A DNA stretch of 64,000 bases, taken from positions 248,001 to 312,000 of the forward strand of contig NZ_LGKO01000002.1 of the NCBI RefSeq assembly GCF_001306145.1. Reading direction: 5' to 3'. The notes beneath the pieces were generated by a model that saw nothing but the letters and a program-made list of their open reading frames with translations, had not been told where the DNA came from and searched no databases. The position numbers and the translations under genes are program-made. Shown here piece after piece: positions 44,644 through 52,988 of the stretch (positions within the stretch are counted from its first letter, which is position 1; every line of letters starts with the position of its first letter). This DNA is from Thermanaerothrix daxensis (GTDB lineage: Bacteria > Chloroflexota > Anaerolineae > Anaerolineales > Anaerolineaceae).

Positions 44644-46194
44644 TTAAAGTGGCAGGTTGCCGTGCTTGCGCACCGGGGTGGTGCTTTTCTCACGCAAGGC
44701 GTGCAGGGCTGCGATCAGTTTAGGACGTGTCTCGCGCGGTTCGATCACATCGTCAATGTAGCCGGCGCTGGCAGCAGCATAGGGGGTCAGGAAGCGTTTC
44801 CGGTACTCCTCGACCAGGCGCACTCGCTCCTGTGCAGGGTCTTCAGCCCCTTCGATTTGCTTACGGAAGAGGATATTGACCGCCCCTTCCGGGCCCATAA
44901 CAGCGATCTCGGCGCTTGGCCAGGCGAAAGCCAGGTCGCCGCCCATGAACTTGCTGCTTAAGACCACGTAGGCGCCGCCGTAGGCCTTGCGGGTGATGAC
45001 GCTGATCTTGGGTACAGTGGCGACGGAGTAAGCATAGAGCACCTTAGCACCATGGCGGATGACCCCGCGATGCTCCTGGTCTGTGCCGGGCAGGAAACCC
45101 GGCGAATCCACAAACGTGATCAGGGGAATGTTAAACGCATCGCAGAAGCGCACAAAGCGGGCAATTTTATCTGAGGAGTCAATATCCAGCACGCCCGCCA
45201 TGATGGAGGGCTCCTGCGCCACTATTCCGACTACGTACCCGCCCAGGCGCGCCAGGCCGATGATGGCGTTTTGGGCAAAGGTGGGTTGCAACTCAATAAA
45301 GGTACCCCGGTCCATAACACGCGCGATCACTTCGTGCATGCTGTAAGGCACCGTGGGATCCAACGGCACCAGCGCATTGAGGGCTTCGTCCATGCGTTCC
45401 GGATCATCTTCCGGTTGGGTGTAAGGTGGATTTTCCATGCTGTTGGCGGGCAAGTAAGTGAGCAGGCGGCGGCAGAGGGCAATGGCTTCCTGGTCATTAG
45501 GGGCCTTGAGGTGTGCCAGTCCGCTAATACCAAGATGAACGTCAGCGCCACCCAGGGTTTCAAAGTCTACCACCTCGCCCGTTACTGCCTTAATCACGTC
45601 CGGGCCGGTGAGGAACATGTAGGACTGCTTTTCAACCATGATGATCAAGTCGGTTACGGCGGGAGAGTACGAGGCACCACCCGCACAAGGTCCCATTATC
45701 AGGCTAATTTGCGGGATCACCCCCGAATAGCGAGCATTGCGCAGAAAGACCTGCGCGTAGCCGCCGAGACTGCGCACGCCCTCCTGAATGCGGGCGCCGC
45801 CGGAGTCAATCAGACCCACAATGGGCGCGCCACTGGCTACCGCCAGATCCATCACGCGGGCAATCTTTTGCCCGTGCATTTCGCCCAATGAGCCGCCCTG
45901 GACGGTGAAATCCTGGGCGTAGGCATAGACCACGCGCCCCTCTATCTGGCCGAAACCGGTGATCACTCCATCACCAAATGTTTTATCGGCCTGTCCTGTC
46001 AGCACATCATCGCGCTGCTGGACGTAGGGCTCCAGTTCGTGAAATGTGCCGGGATCGAAGAGCAATTCAATTCGCTCGCGCGCAGTTAGCTTGCCGCGGG
46101 CATGCTGGCGGGCGATGCGCTCTTCGCCGCCAGCCAGGCGCACCTTCTCGCGCATGGCGCGCAGTTCGAGAATTCGAGGATCTTCTTCGGGCAT
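44644..46194 (-). CDS. Acyl-CoA carboxyltransferase subunit (methylmalonyl-CoA decarboxylase alpha / PccB-like)
   Basis: This 516-residue carboxyltransferase has two crotonase-like halves: GGSLGEMHGQKIARVMDLAV with LIDSGGARIQEGV, then GVLDIDSSDKIARFVRFCDAF with LITFVDSPGFLPGTDQE. The C-terminal AIKGAYG-type region reads KAYGGAYVVLSSKFMGGDLAF. With the gamma, biotin carrier and beta genes downstream it most likely moves carboxyl from methylmalonyl-CoA to biotin to drive Na+ export. Reversal, as acyl-CoA carboxylase, needs a biotin carboxylase not seen here. The ATG at 46194 follows GAGAGGACTGCG. Confidence 0.92.
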   Translation of the reverse strand: MPEEDPRILELRAMREKVRLAGGEERIARQHARGKLTARERIELLFDPGTFHELEPYVQQRDDVLTGQADKTFGDGVITGFGQIEGRVVYAYAQDFTVQGGSLGEMHGQKIARVMDLAVASGAPIVGLIDSGGARIQEGVRSLGGYAQVFLRNARYSGVIPQISLIMGPCAGGASYSPAVTDLIIMVEKQSYMFLTGPDVIKAVTGEVVDFETLGGADVHLGISGLAHLKAPNDQEAIALCRRLLTYLPANSMENPPYTQPEDDPERMDEALNALVPLDPTVPYSMHEVIARVMDRGTFIELQPTFAQNAIIGLARLGGYVVGIVAQEPSIMAGVLDIDSSDKIARFVRFCDAFNIPLITFVDSPGFLPGTDQEHRGVIRHGAKVLYAYSVATVPKISVITRKAYGGAYVVLSSKFMGGDLAFAWPSAEIAVMGPEGAVNILFRKQIEGAEDPAQERVRLVEEYRKRFLTPYAAASAGYIDDVIEPRETRPKLIAALHALREKSTTPVRKHGNLPL

Positions 46195-46375
46195 CGCAGT
46201 CCTCTCAACCGGAAATGGGGATGGCAAGATTATTATACGGGGGGTTGTCTCTCCCCGTTAGTGAAGAAGATAGAGGGATAATCCCTGAACGGGGTGACGT
46301 TTATAAGGAATCTGAGCCGGGTATGAAGTGACAAATAACCTGTAGTGGTATGATGTTTGTCATGTCAGCAGAACG

Positions 46376-46849
46376 CTACCTGCCGTATTGCCCCTCCAGG
46401 GTCGCTGAAAACAGAATGCGATCCTTGATGGCACGGAGCAGGGAGGTTCTGTCCAGCCCCTTGGGTAAGGTAGCGGGGAGATTCAGCCCGTAGAGGATAA
46501 AGCGATAGCGATGGGGTGGCCCTGGGGGTGGGCATGGGCCGCCGTAGCCGAATCGGCCAAAGTCGTTGCGTCCCTGCACACCGATCCCGGGCAGGGTTTC
46601 CTGCGCGGGGAGTCCTTCTGGCAATGACTGACGCTCAGGGGGAATGTTGTAGAGCACCCAGTGAGTGAACGTGCCCAGCGGCGCATCGGGATCCTCCATG
46701 ATCAGAGCGTAACTGGTTACCTCTGGCACTGCATCCCAGGATAACGCGGGTGAGAGATCTTTGCCATCGCAGGTGTAGCGAACGGGAATGGTATTCCCCT
46801 GAGCAAAGGCAGGGCTGCTCAGAAGGAGGCCGCCGGGTTTGAGGGGGAT
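46376..46849 (-). CDS. YbhB/YbcL (PEBP/RKIP)-like protein lacking a standard start codon
   Basis: The conserved PEBP sequence is complete: SSPAFAQGNTIPVRYTCDG, LSPALSW, YALIMEDPDAPLGTFTHWVLYNIP, PPPGPPHRYRFILYGL. It begins upstream of the first ATG/GTG/TTG-type codon (GTG at 46729), which would remove about 40 conserved residues. Between an in-frame TAA (46879-46877) and that GTG there is no standard start. AGGAG (46859-46855) lies five bases before an ATC codon at 46849, giving 157 residues, the normal family length. An AUC start, a frameshift from the overlapping DUF92 frame, or a sequence error are all possible. Confidence 0.7.
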   Translation of the reverse strand: MPLKPGGLLLSSPAFAQGNTIPVRYTCDGKDLSPALSWDAVPEVTSYALIMEDPDAPLGTFTHWVLYNIPPERQSLPEGLPAQETLPGIGVQGRNDFGRFGYGGPCPPPGPPHRYRFILYGLNLPATLPKGLDRTSLLRAIKDRILFSATLEGQYGR

Positions 46850-47720
46850 GAGCGCTCCTGAAGGGTAACGCAGGAGTTACGTGCAGAGAGAGTCCGATTA
46901 CCCCTGCCAGCAACGCTGCGCTGAGAGTGCACATTGCGTTGACGCCATCATTGCTCAGCCAGCGCCAACCGCGCAGGTAGGTGGTCTGCTCACCGCAGCC
47001 ATGATGTGGATGGCGCTCAGTTTCCTTGCGGCAGGCGGGGCAATAGTACATGGCTTGCACGCTGGCGCCGAGCAGTGAGTCCACCAGACTGCCGAACAGG
47101 CCGCTCAGCGTGATGAGGAACAGCGTTACCGGGGTGGGGAGTTGAAATTTCAAAAGGGGTGGGGGAAAGAGAACCGCCAGCAATGCAATCCACATGGCAC
47201 CGCCCAAAGCAGCCAATGTGCCCAGCAGGGTGATGCCGCCAGCACTGCCCGGTTCAACGCGCTGTCCACCCAGAATGCGGCGGGGAGGCGCGGACGAAAG
47301 TACGCCTAACTCTGTGGCCCAGGTATCCGCATTAGCGGCTGCCAGGGCGGCTGCACCCGCCAGCCAGGGCCAGAGTGATGCGGGTTGCCAGGCGTGGAGG
47401 ATCACGGCCAGCCCGGCGATCCCGCCATTCGCCAGCACCTGCCAGGCATCTCGTCGGTCACCTTTGGCATATTTTTCCCCCAAGGTGGCTTTGCGGGCGC
47501 GGGCCAGGCGCGAGAAGAAGGTGGAGGTAGTGAAGAACCCCAGGAGCAATACGGCCCATGACAGGCCTCCCAGGCCAAAATTGAGCCCCCCGAGCAATGT
47601 GGCCGCAAGGGCGCCGCTTCCGCTGAGTGCGCGAAGACGGTAGGCCAGCAGGCTGATGATCAAGGCCAGGCCGAGTCCCAGGCCTATTTGTAAGGGGTTG
47701 AATATAAACATCTTGGGCAT
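46635..47720 (-). CDS. DUF92-family membrane protein with anomalous C-terminal run-on
   Basis: The first 270-280 residues form a polytopic DUF92 (TMEM19-like) protein. It has GSGALAATLLGGLNFGLGGL, ANADTWATELGVLS, PGSAGGITLLGTLAALGG, LFGSLVDSLLGASVQ and WRWLSNDGVNAMCTL. Family proteins normally end soon after this point. Here the frame continues about 85 residues antiparallel to nothing conserved, reading through the PEBP coding region in another frame to 46635. The true stop may be lost or a frameshift may be present. Some plant relatives are phytyl-phosphate kinases; function here is unknown. The ATG at 47720 has no strong ribosome site. Confidence 0.72.
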   Translation of the reverse strand: MPKMFIFNPLQIGLGLGLALIISLLAYRLRALSGSGALAATLLGGLNFGLGGLSWAVLLLGFFTTSTFFSRLARARKATLGEKYAKGDRRDAWQVLANGGIAGLAVILHAWQPASLWPWLAGAAALAAANADTWATELGVLSSAPPRRILGGQRVEPGSAGGITLLGTLAALGGAMWIALLAVLFPPPLLKFQLPTPVTLFLITLSGLFGSLVDSLLGASVQAMYYCPACRKETERHPHHGCGEQTTYLRGWRWLSNDGVNAMCTLSAALLAGVIGLSLHVTPALPFRSAHPPQTRRPPSEQPCLCSGEYHSRSLHLRWQRSLTRVILGCSARGNQLRSDHGGSRCAAGHVHSLGALQHSP

Positions 47721-47794
47721 AGGGACGTTCTTTCGGAATTCATTTTCTCGTATGGTATGGCAGGCGGATATTTGGTAAATTGGCGCAAAATATC

Positions 47795-48706
47795 TTATGC
47801 CCAAATGGTCAGGGCACAGGTGATCAGCAAAAGAGTCAGGGTCACGATTCCACCCCCCCACAACAGATAGGCTTTAGCCCGTCCCTCTTCCTGGCGGTAG
47901 AAGTAAAGCCCCAGGGCAAAGCCGCTGCCATAAGTGAGGGCGCCCAAGATGGGCAGCAGCATCAGGCGTTGGGCAGGCACCGGAGGTAGGGGTTGGCCTT
48001 GAGGGGTGTATCCCAAGCTGATGGTGAGGCGAGAGGCGGCCAATAAACTGGCAAGGGTGAGCAACCCCACGAGGAGCATGAGACCTGCGATGATGAGCAG
48101 ACGTGCTCGGGCATCTTGCCACAAATGTCCGAGAAAGGCAGCCGGGCGGGCAGAATAAGGGGCTAAGGGGCTAAGGCTACCCATTTCCAGAGCCTGGCGG
48201 AAGGCACGCATAAAAGCCCGCGGGTCGGCAGGAGAGATGGCCAGCACCCGCTGAGGGGTTGCAATGAGCAATAAGGTGTCTGTTTCGGAGGCCAGAAATT
48301 CTACTTCCCCCAGTTCAGGTACCTTTCGACTGCCAAGGATGGCCCCGGGCCAGGCAAAGAATGGCAAGGGCAGGGCAAAGCCCAGTTCGCTACCAGGGCG
48401 AATCCACTCCACCTCTTCGAGGGGAAGGTGCTCAACACGCAATCCCCACCGCAGGCGGAGACCATCGCGTTCAATGTGGTAGGTGGCTCGCCAGAGGGCT
48501 CCTAAGCGGTAGCCGAACCACAGGCTTCCCAGTCCCCCCGTCGTGGCCAGGATCAGCCAAACCAACCAGCGTGGGCCAGGGCGTTGCTCCACCAACTGGC
48601 TGAGGGCAAGGCCCACGAGCACGAGGCTGAGCACGAATGCCAGGCCGTGGATCCAGGTACCACGCTGACGGGGAGGATGAAAAACCCAGAAGTCGCTTTC
48701 GTTCAT
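47795..48706 (-). CDS. PH-domain-like membrane protein
   Basis: This 303-residue protein has two helices at the N-terminus (about 20-70). A bacterial PH-like domain follows (YHIERDGLRLRWGLRVEHLPLEEVEWIRPG to LIATPQRVLAISPADPRAFMRAFR), then three helices at the C-terminus. Such proteins are common in Gram-positive-like and Chloroflexi membranes and their role is unknown. It is five bases downstream of the aminotransferase gene and is probably cotranscribed with it. Confidence 0.75.
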   Translation of the reverse strand: MNESDFWVFHPPRQRGTWIHGLAFVLSLVLVGLALSQLVEQRPGPRWLVWLILATTGGLGSLWFGYRLGALWRATYHIERDGLRLRWGLRVEHLPLEEVEWIRPGSELGFALPLPFFAWPGAILGSRKVPELGEVEFLASETDTLLLIATPQRVLAISPADPRAFMRAFRQALEMGSLSPLAPYSARPAAFLGHLWQDARARLLIIAGLMLLVGLLTLASLLAASRLTISLGYTPQGQPLPPVPAQRLMLLPILGALTYGSGFALGLYFYRQEEGRAKAYLLWGGGIVTLTLLLITCALTIWA

Positions 48707-48711
48707 GGCGC

Positions 48712-49899
48712 CTATAACACTTGTCGTAATGCATCACAGACATAATCCACCTGGTCTTCCGACATTACGCCGGAGAAGGGCAGCGCCAGGCCGCGTTCGC
48801 CCAGGTCTTCGGTCACCGGAAAATCTCCCTGCCGGTAGCCAAAACGGGTCTGCATGTAAGGCTGCAGGTGGATGGGCAGGAAATAGGGACGCACCGGTAT
48901 ACCTCGTTCGGCCAGACGGCTGGCTACCCCGGCGCGGTCAATGCCGGGAGCCAAGCGGATCACATAAACAAACCAGGACATGCGAGTCGTCTGGGAGGCA
49001 ATATAGGGGATTTCAACGCCCGGGATGTTTTGCAGGCGCTGGTTATACCAGGCAGCCACCTGCTCGCGCCTGCGAAGAAGTTCTTCCAGACGTTGCATTT
49101 GAGCCAATCCCAGGGCGGCGCTGAGTTCATCCAGGCGGTAGTTGTATCCCAGATAAGTGTGCTGCAACCAGGTGTCGCCAGGAGCACGCCCCTGGTTGCG
49201 CAGTGCGCGCATCAGCGAGGCTCCTTCGTCGTCGTTGGTCACAATCATTCCGCCTTCACCGGTGGTGATTTGCTTATTGGGGTAGAAGCCAAAAGTGCCG
49301 TAATCACCTAACAGCCCGACTTTCCGCCCCTTATACTCGGCTCCCAAGGCTTCACAAGAATCTTCGATCAATTTAAGCCCGTAAGGAGCAGCCAAAGCCC
49401 GTAAGGTGTCCCAATCGGCGGGTTGCCCGAACACATCAATCCCCAAAATGGCTTTCAACTGCCCTTTTCGTCGTCCCACTCCCCGGCGAGGTAGCCAACG
49501 TCGGGCTGCGGTTCCCCCTTCGATGAGATCTTGGATGGCCTGAGCGGCTTGCGTGAGATCAATGTTACCAGTGGTTGGCTCTACATCCACGAATATAGGG
49601 AGGGCGTTGACATAAAGGATTACGTTTGTGGAAGCCACGAAGGAGAAAGGTGTGGTGAGCACCCAATCGTCGGGACCAATGCCGGCTGCTAAGAGGCACA
49701 AGTGGAGCGCGGCGGTGCCGGAATTGACTCCGATGGCATGTTTGGCCCCCAAGTAGCGACAAAACGCTGCTTCGAAGGCCTCAATTTGTTCCCCCATGCT
49801 CAAGGTGGGGGTATGCAGCACCTGCATGACGGCCTGTCGTTCCAGGTCGCTCAAGTCAGGTGAGGACATGGGAACGCGAATCATGGGAGAGGTCTTCAT
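48712..49899 (-). CDS. DegT/DnrJ/EryC1/StrS aminotransferase
   Basis: This 395-residue PLP aminotransferase of the sugar-amine type has AIGVNSGTAALHLCLLAAGI (PLP phosphate binding), LIEDSCEALGAEYKGRKVG and the Schiff-base lysine in GFYPNKQITTGEGGMI. It ends in LPFSGVMSEDQVDYV. These enzymes aminate 3- or 4-keto nucleotide sugars for surface polysaccharides. A segment near 150-165 is rich in Arg/Gly (RRWLPRRGVGRRKGQ), an insertion not typical of the family. Followed by the PH-domain protein gene. Confidence 0.92.
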   Translation of the reverse strand: MKTSPMIRVPMSSPDLSDLERQAVMQVLHTPTLSMGEQIEAFEAAFCRYLGAKHAIGVNSGTAALHLCLLAAGIGPDDWVLTTPFSFVASTNVILYVNALPIFVDVEPTTGNIDLTQAAQAIQDLIEGGTAARRWLPRRGVGRRKGQLKAILGIDVFGQPADWDTLRALAAPYGLKLIEDSCEALGAEYKGRKVGLLGDYGTFGFYPNKQITTGEGGMIVTNDDEGASLMRALRNQGRAPGDTWLQHTYLGYNYRLDELSAALGLAQMQRLEELLRRREQVAAWYNQRLQNIPGVEIPYIASQTTRMSWFVYVIRLAPGIDRAGVASRLAERGIPVRPYFLPIHLQPYMQTRFGYRQGDFPVTEDLGERGLALPFSGVMSEDQVDYVCDALRQVL

Positions 49900-49969
49900 A
49901 CTCCCAATTCTACCCCGAATGGGCCGCCGTTGATTCTACTACGGGCTTGGAAGGGCCAAAAAACTCTCC

Positions 49970-50788
49970 TTAGCGTCGGTCTTCCAGGGTGGCGGGAGGG
50001 GTGCGGGCGTTTAGTTCCTGCCGTACGGTGTAGTAGAGGTTTTCGGCGCGCATCTCCCCGGCAGTGTAGCAGGGGGCTTTGAGGTGATCGGCCAGGGCTT
50101 GTGCCAGCCCCTGGTCGAAGGCCATGTGTTCCATGTTGATCACAATGCTGTGCACACCTTCTCGGGCGATCTCATCGGCGTATAAATAGGCTTCCTCAAG
50201 CGGCGGAAGGTGGCTGATGGAGACGTTACCCGCACCATCGGTCAGGACAATTAACAGGGGCATCACATCGGGGTGGCGCAAGCGCTCGCGCTGGAGCACT
50301 TCCAGGGCCAGTTTCAAGCCGGCGGAGAGGGGGGTTTTTCCACCCACCGGGATATCGGCCAGCGCGGTTTGCGCCAGCGTCACGGAGTTGGTAGGGGGGA
50401 GAACCAAAGTTGCGCGGTCCTTCTGAAAGACAATTAAGCCCACACGGTCACGCCGTTGGTAGGCATCATTAAGCAGGGAAAGGATCGCGCCTTTGGTGGC
50501 TTGCATACGCTCAGCCACTGCCATGGACCACGAGGCATCTACCACAAAAAGGATCAGGTTGGCAGCGCGGCGCACGCGAATTTTGCGCATCAGATCACTG
50601 CGGTGGATCGAGAAGGCCACCTGCTTGCGTTCCTCACTACGTTCTTTCTGAAAAGGGGCGGCGGCGCGGAGCGTGGCATCAAATGCCAGGTCATCGATGG
50701 GGCCATTAGCGGGGCGGGCTTGAATGTAACGCCCACGCTTGCGTTCGGTGCGGGTGCGCGAACGGCGTCCGGCGAAGCGACGCATCAT
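49970..50788 (-). CDS. VWA half of ChlD-type chelatase subunit, probably made by -1 frameshift from chlI
   Basis: The 272 residues after ATG 50788 contain a von Willebrand A domain with MIDAS DASWS (LILFVVDASWSMAVAER) and LIVLTDGAGNVS, preceded by the Arg-rich RRSRTRTERKRGRYIQARP typical of ChlD-type proteins. The frame is open 171 bases further upstream (to 50959). That stretch encodes a Gln/Pro linker and the family sequence EPRRLDTPLDKMMRR, yet has no start codon, and ATG 50788 has no ribosome site. It therefore looks like the C-terminal part of a ChlI-ChlD fusion made by slipping at the A9 run. These proteins belong to Mg- or Co-chelatases. Confidence 0.85.
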   Translation of the reverse strand: MMRRFAGRRSRTRTERKRGRYIQARPANGPIDDLAFDATLRAAAPFQKERSEERKQVAFSIHRSDLMRKIRVRRAANLILFVVDASWSMAVAERMQATKGAILSLLNDAYQRRDRVGLIVFQKDRATLVLPPTNSVTLAQTALADIPVGGKTPLSAGLKLALEVLQRERLRHPDVMPLLIVLTDGAGNVSISHLPPLEEAYLYADEIAREGVHSIVINMEHMAFDQGLAQALADHLKAPCYTAGEMRAENLYYTVRQELNARTPPATLEDRR

Positions 50789-50952
50789 CTTATCCAGTGG
50801 GGTATCCAGACGCCGTGGTTCAAAGGGTTGCGCGGCCCGGACGACCTGGCCGCCATCCCACCATATGGCGCTATCCTGACGAAAGATATCCTCTCGTTGC
50901 GTCGGTTGCGGTGGGGCCTGTTCCTGCGTTTCTTGCCCCAGGGTCTGGTCAG

Positions 50953-50981
50953 TTAAGTTTTTTTTTGCCGGGCAGCCTCTT
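50953..50981 (-). other. Probable -1 ribosomal frameshift site (A9) at the end of chlI
   Basis: The minus-strand sequence reads CGG CAA AAA AAA ACT TAA in the ChlI frame. Nine A (50966-50958) allow tandem AAA-AAA slippage into AAC TTA ACT GAC, which continues open into the VWA gene. An SD-like AAGAGG (50981-50976) lies nine bases upstream, the position of the stimulator in dnaX. The product would have about 694 residues (365 + 57 + 272). Transcript slippage on A9 would give mixed products too. Confidence 0.75.
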
Positions 50982-52053
50982 CTTCACGCGTGGGCATTGG
51001 CTCGGTGTGTTTGCCGGTGCTGCTCGCGCCTTGCAGTTGCTCGATGCGATCTTGCAATTCTTCCATGGTCATTTCGGCTTGCTGGAAGGGCGCTCGCTTG
51101 AGGCGATGCGGCAGGGCCAGTTCGGCGGCTAAGGCAATATCGCGGCCGCTCACGCTGGTGCGGCCCTCGAAGGCAGCATGAGCCCGGGCGGCTTTGAGAA
51201 TGACCATATCGGCGCGATGACCATCCACGTTGAGAGAGGCCGTGAGGGAGGCAATGGCCAGCAGGTCACGCGACGTGTAGGTGACTCGATTAAGCAGTTG
51301 CCTGGCTTGCTCAATCTGGCGTGAGAGTTCCTGTTCTTTGGGTAACCACTCCTGGCGGAAGCCCTCCGGGTTGGCTTCGAAAGCCAGATTGCGTTCGATG
51401 ATCAACACCCGCTCGCGGGGGTCACGGATACCACGGATTTCGACCGAAAGTGCAAAGCGATCCAGTAACTGCGGGCGCAGTTCTCCCTCTTCCGGGTTCA
51501 TCGTTCCCACCAGGATAAAACGCGCGGGGTGACTGAAGGAAATCCCCTCACGTTCGATAATGTTGACCCCCATGGCCGCCGAATCGAGCAGGATATCCAC
51601 TACGTGGTCATCAAGCAGATTGACTTCGTCAATATAGAGCAAGCCGCGATTGGCGGCAGCCAGCACCCCCGGTTCGAAATGTCGTTCCCCTTTCTGAATG
51701 GCTTTCTCGATATCAAGCGTTCCCACCACACGGTCTTCCGTGGCCGAAATGGGCAGATTCACGAAAGGAATGGGCCGTGTAGTTACCGGAAGTTCCTCGC
51801 CTCGGGCGGCGCGTTCGCGGCATTCCGTGCACCAGGTGGCGGGGGTGTCCGGATCACAGCCAAAGCGGCAGTCTGCGATCACTTTGATGTGCGGGAGCAA
51901 TGCCGCCAGTGCACGCGCGGCAGTGGACTTGGCCGTGCCACGCTCACCCCGGATGAGAACGCCCCCAATGCGCGGATCAATGGCGTTTAGGATCAGGGCG
52001 CGTTTCATTTGCTCCTGACCCACAATGGCAGTAAACGGATAAATCACGGGCAT
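50953..52053 (-). CDS. ChlI-type AAA+ ATPase of magnesium/cobalt chelatase
   Basis: This 366-residue AAA+ protein has Walker A GERGTAKST, Walker B LLYIDEVNLLDDHVVD, the GCDP-CTECRERAARGEELP insertion of chelatase ATPases and sensor motifs VGTMNPEEGELRPQLLDRF. It ends EEEAARQKKT before TAA. It powers metal insertion into a tetrapyrrole together with ChlD and a large CobN/ChlH subunit that is not in the window. The A9 run just before its stop allows a longer ChlI-ChlD product. The gene is monocistronic apart from the VWA frame. Confidence 0.92.
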   Translation of the reverse strand: MPVIYPFTAIVGQEQMKRALILNAIDPRIGGVLIRGERGTAKSTAARALAALLPHIKVIADCRFGCDPDTPATWCTECRERAARGEELPVTTRPIPFVNLPISATEDRVVGTLDIEKAIQKGERHFEPGVLAAANRGLLYIDEVNLLDDHVVDILLDSAAMGVNIIEREGISFSHPARFILVGTMNPEEGELRPQLLDRFALSVEIRGIRDPRERVLIIERNLAFEANPEGFRQEWLPKEQELSRQIEQARQLLNRVTYTSRDLLAIASLTASLNVDGHRADMVILKAARAHAAFEGRTSVSGRDIALAAELALPHRLKRAPFQQAEMTMEELQDRIEQLQGASSTGKHTEPMPTREEEAARQKKT

Positions 52054-52183
52054 GGGTGATCGCCTCTCTTGCTACCAGTAGACTTCAGCAGAGTAAGTTT
52101 ACCACGTTTTGGCAGCCTGAGGCGAGCCTGTCCATTCTTCCTAAGGGTATTGGAGCGGGCACGAAACGCAGAGAGAAAAAACT

Positions 52184-52627
52184 TTATCCGGGTGTGTTGG
52201 TCAAAAGGCCCAGTTCATCCAGCCAGGCGCGGATACGTGCCGCAATCTGGTCTCGGACCTGGCGAAATTTCTGTAGTCGGACCTCTTCACTGCCCTCGCA
52301 CGCGGCTGGGTCTTCAAACGGCCAGTGCAGGCGCACCCCCTGGCCGGGAAAATACGGGCAATTCCTCTCAGCATCTGCACAGACGGTGATCAGGTAATCG
52401 AAGGCTAATTTCCCTTGATATACTTGCAAGGATTTGGAGGTCTGCTGGCTGGCGTCAATGCCCAATTCAGCCAGGACTTTCAAAGTCATGGGGTGGATGC
52501 CCTTGGGCTCAATCCCGGCGCTGTAAACCTCGAACCAGTCCCCAGCATAATGGCGCAGCAGGGCTTCTGCCATCTGACTGCGGGCAGAATTGCCGGTGCA
52601 CAAAAATAGAACGCGTTTCACGCTCAT
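52184..52627 (-). CDS. arsC: Arsenate reductase, thioredoxin-coupled (LMW phosphatase fold)
   Basis: This 147-residue protein has the P-loop CTGNSARS with C10. A redox pair C83 and C90 sits in VCADAERNCPYFPG, matching the three catalytic cysteines of S. aureus-type ArsC. It reduces arsenate to arsenite with thioredoxin. No ars efflux or arsR gene is adjacent. The inverted repeat at 52652-52687 just upstream may be an operator. The gene is divergent from speD. Confidence 0.92.
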   Translation of the reverse strand: MSVKRVLFLCTGNSARSQMAEALLRHYAGDWFEVYSAGIEPKGIHPMTLKVLAELGIDASQQTSKSLQVYQGKLAFDYLITVCADAERNCPYFPGQGVRLHWPFEDPAACEGSEEVRLQKFRQVRDQIAARIRAWLDELGLLTNTPG

Positions 52628-52651
52628 GGGGCAAATCTCATTGGAATTTTT

Positions 52652-52687
52652 TTTGATTTTAACGATTTCTGGTTAAGAAAAATCAAA
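52652..52687. repeat. A/T-rich inverted repeat upstream of arsC
   Basis: TTTGATTTT (52652-52660) and AAAATCAAA (52679-52687) form a 9-bp inverted repeat with 18 bases between, 25 bases upstream of the arsC start. ATCAAAT-type sequences occur in some ArsR/SmtB operators, so an operator is possible, but the spacing is unusual. Confidence 0.35.
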
Positions 52688-52735
52688 TAAAAGGTTAGGG
52701 TCAGGTTAATTCCGTGAAAAAATGGCCCCAAAATA

Positions 52736-52980
52736 TTGACATTTTAGGCAATATCGTTGAAAATAAACCTCCGACTGCAGACGATAAGGGGTGATTTCAC
52801 CTCACTGCTGCCCACTCCCCGCTCGGGCAGCGGCGGGGCAAGGGGAAGGGGTTTTGGTGGGTTTCCTACCTGCTGAGGCCCCCTCTATCTTTTATCCGCC
52901 TTCCTGAGCGAGCGGGAGGAAGCCTGCTGGCTGACCACCCCGGACGTTGCAGCCAATCTATTCCAAAAAGAAGGAGGTTT
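52736..52980 (+). promoter_or_regulatory. Promoter and long structured leader of the speD operon
   Basis: TTGACA (52736-52741) and GAAAAT (52759-52764) are 17 bases apart, giving a leader of about 215 bases. GCTGCCC (52807-52813) pairs with GGGCAGC (52825-52831), while CCCCGC (52817-52822) can pair with GCGGGG (52833-52838). The two stems interlock and one linking loop is a single base, so they should exclude each other. A further stem CTTCCT/AGGAAG lies near 52900-52922. An SD, AAGGAGG, is at 52971-52977. The arrangement suits control by polyamine or AdoMet, which is inference. Confidence 0.5.
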
Positions 52981-52988
52981 ATGGACAG

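Noticed and set aside
50456-50956. Open frame of 166 codons on the plus strand inside the chelatase genes
   Set aside because: Antisense shadow of well-supported VWA and linker coding sequence; no family features.
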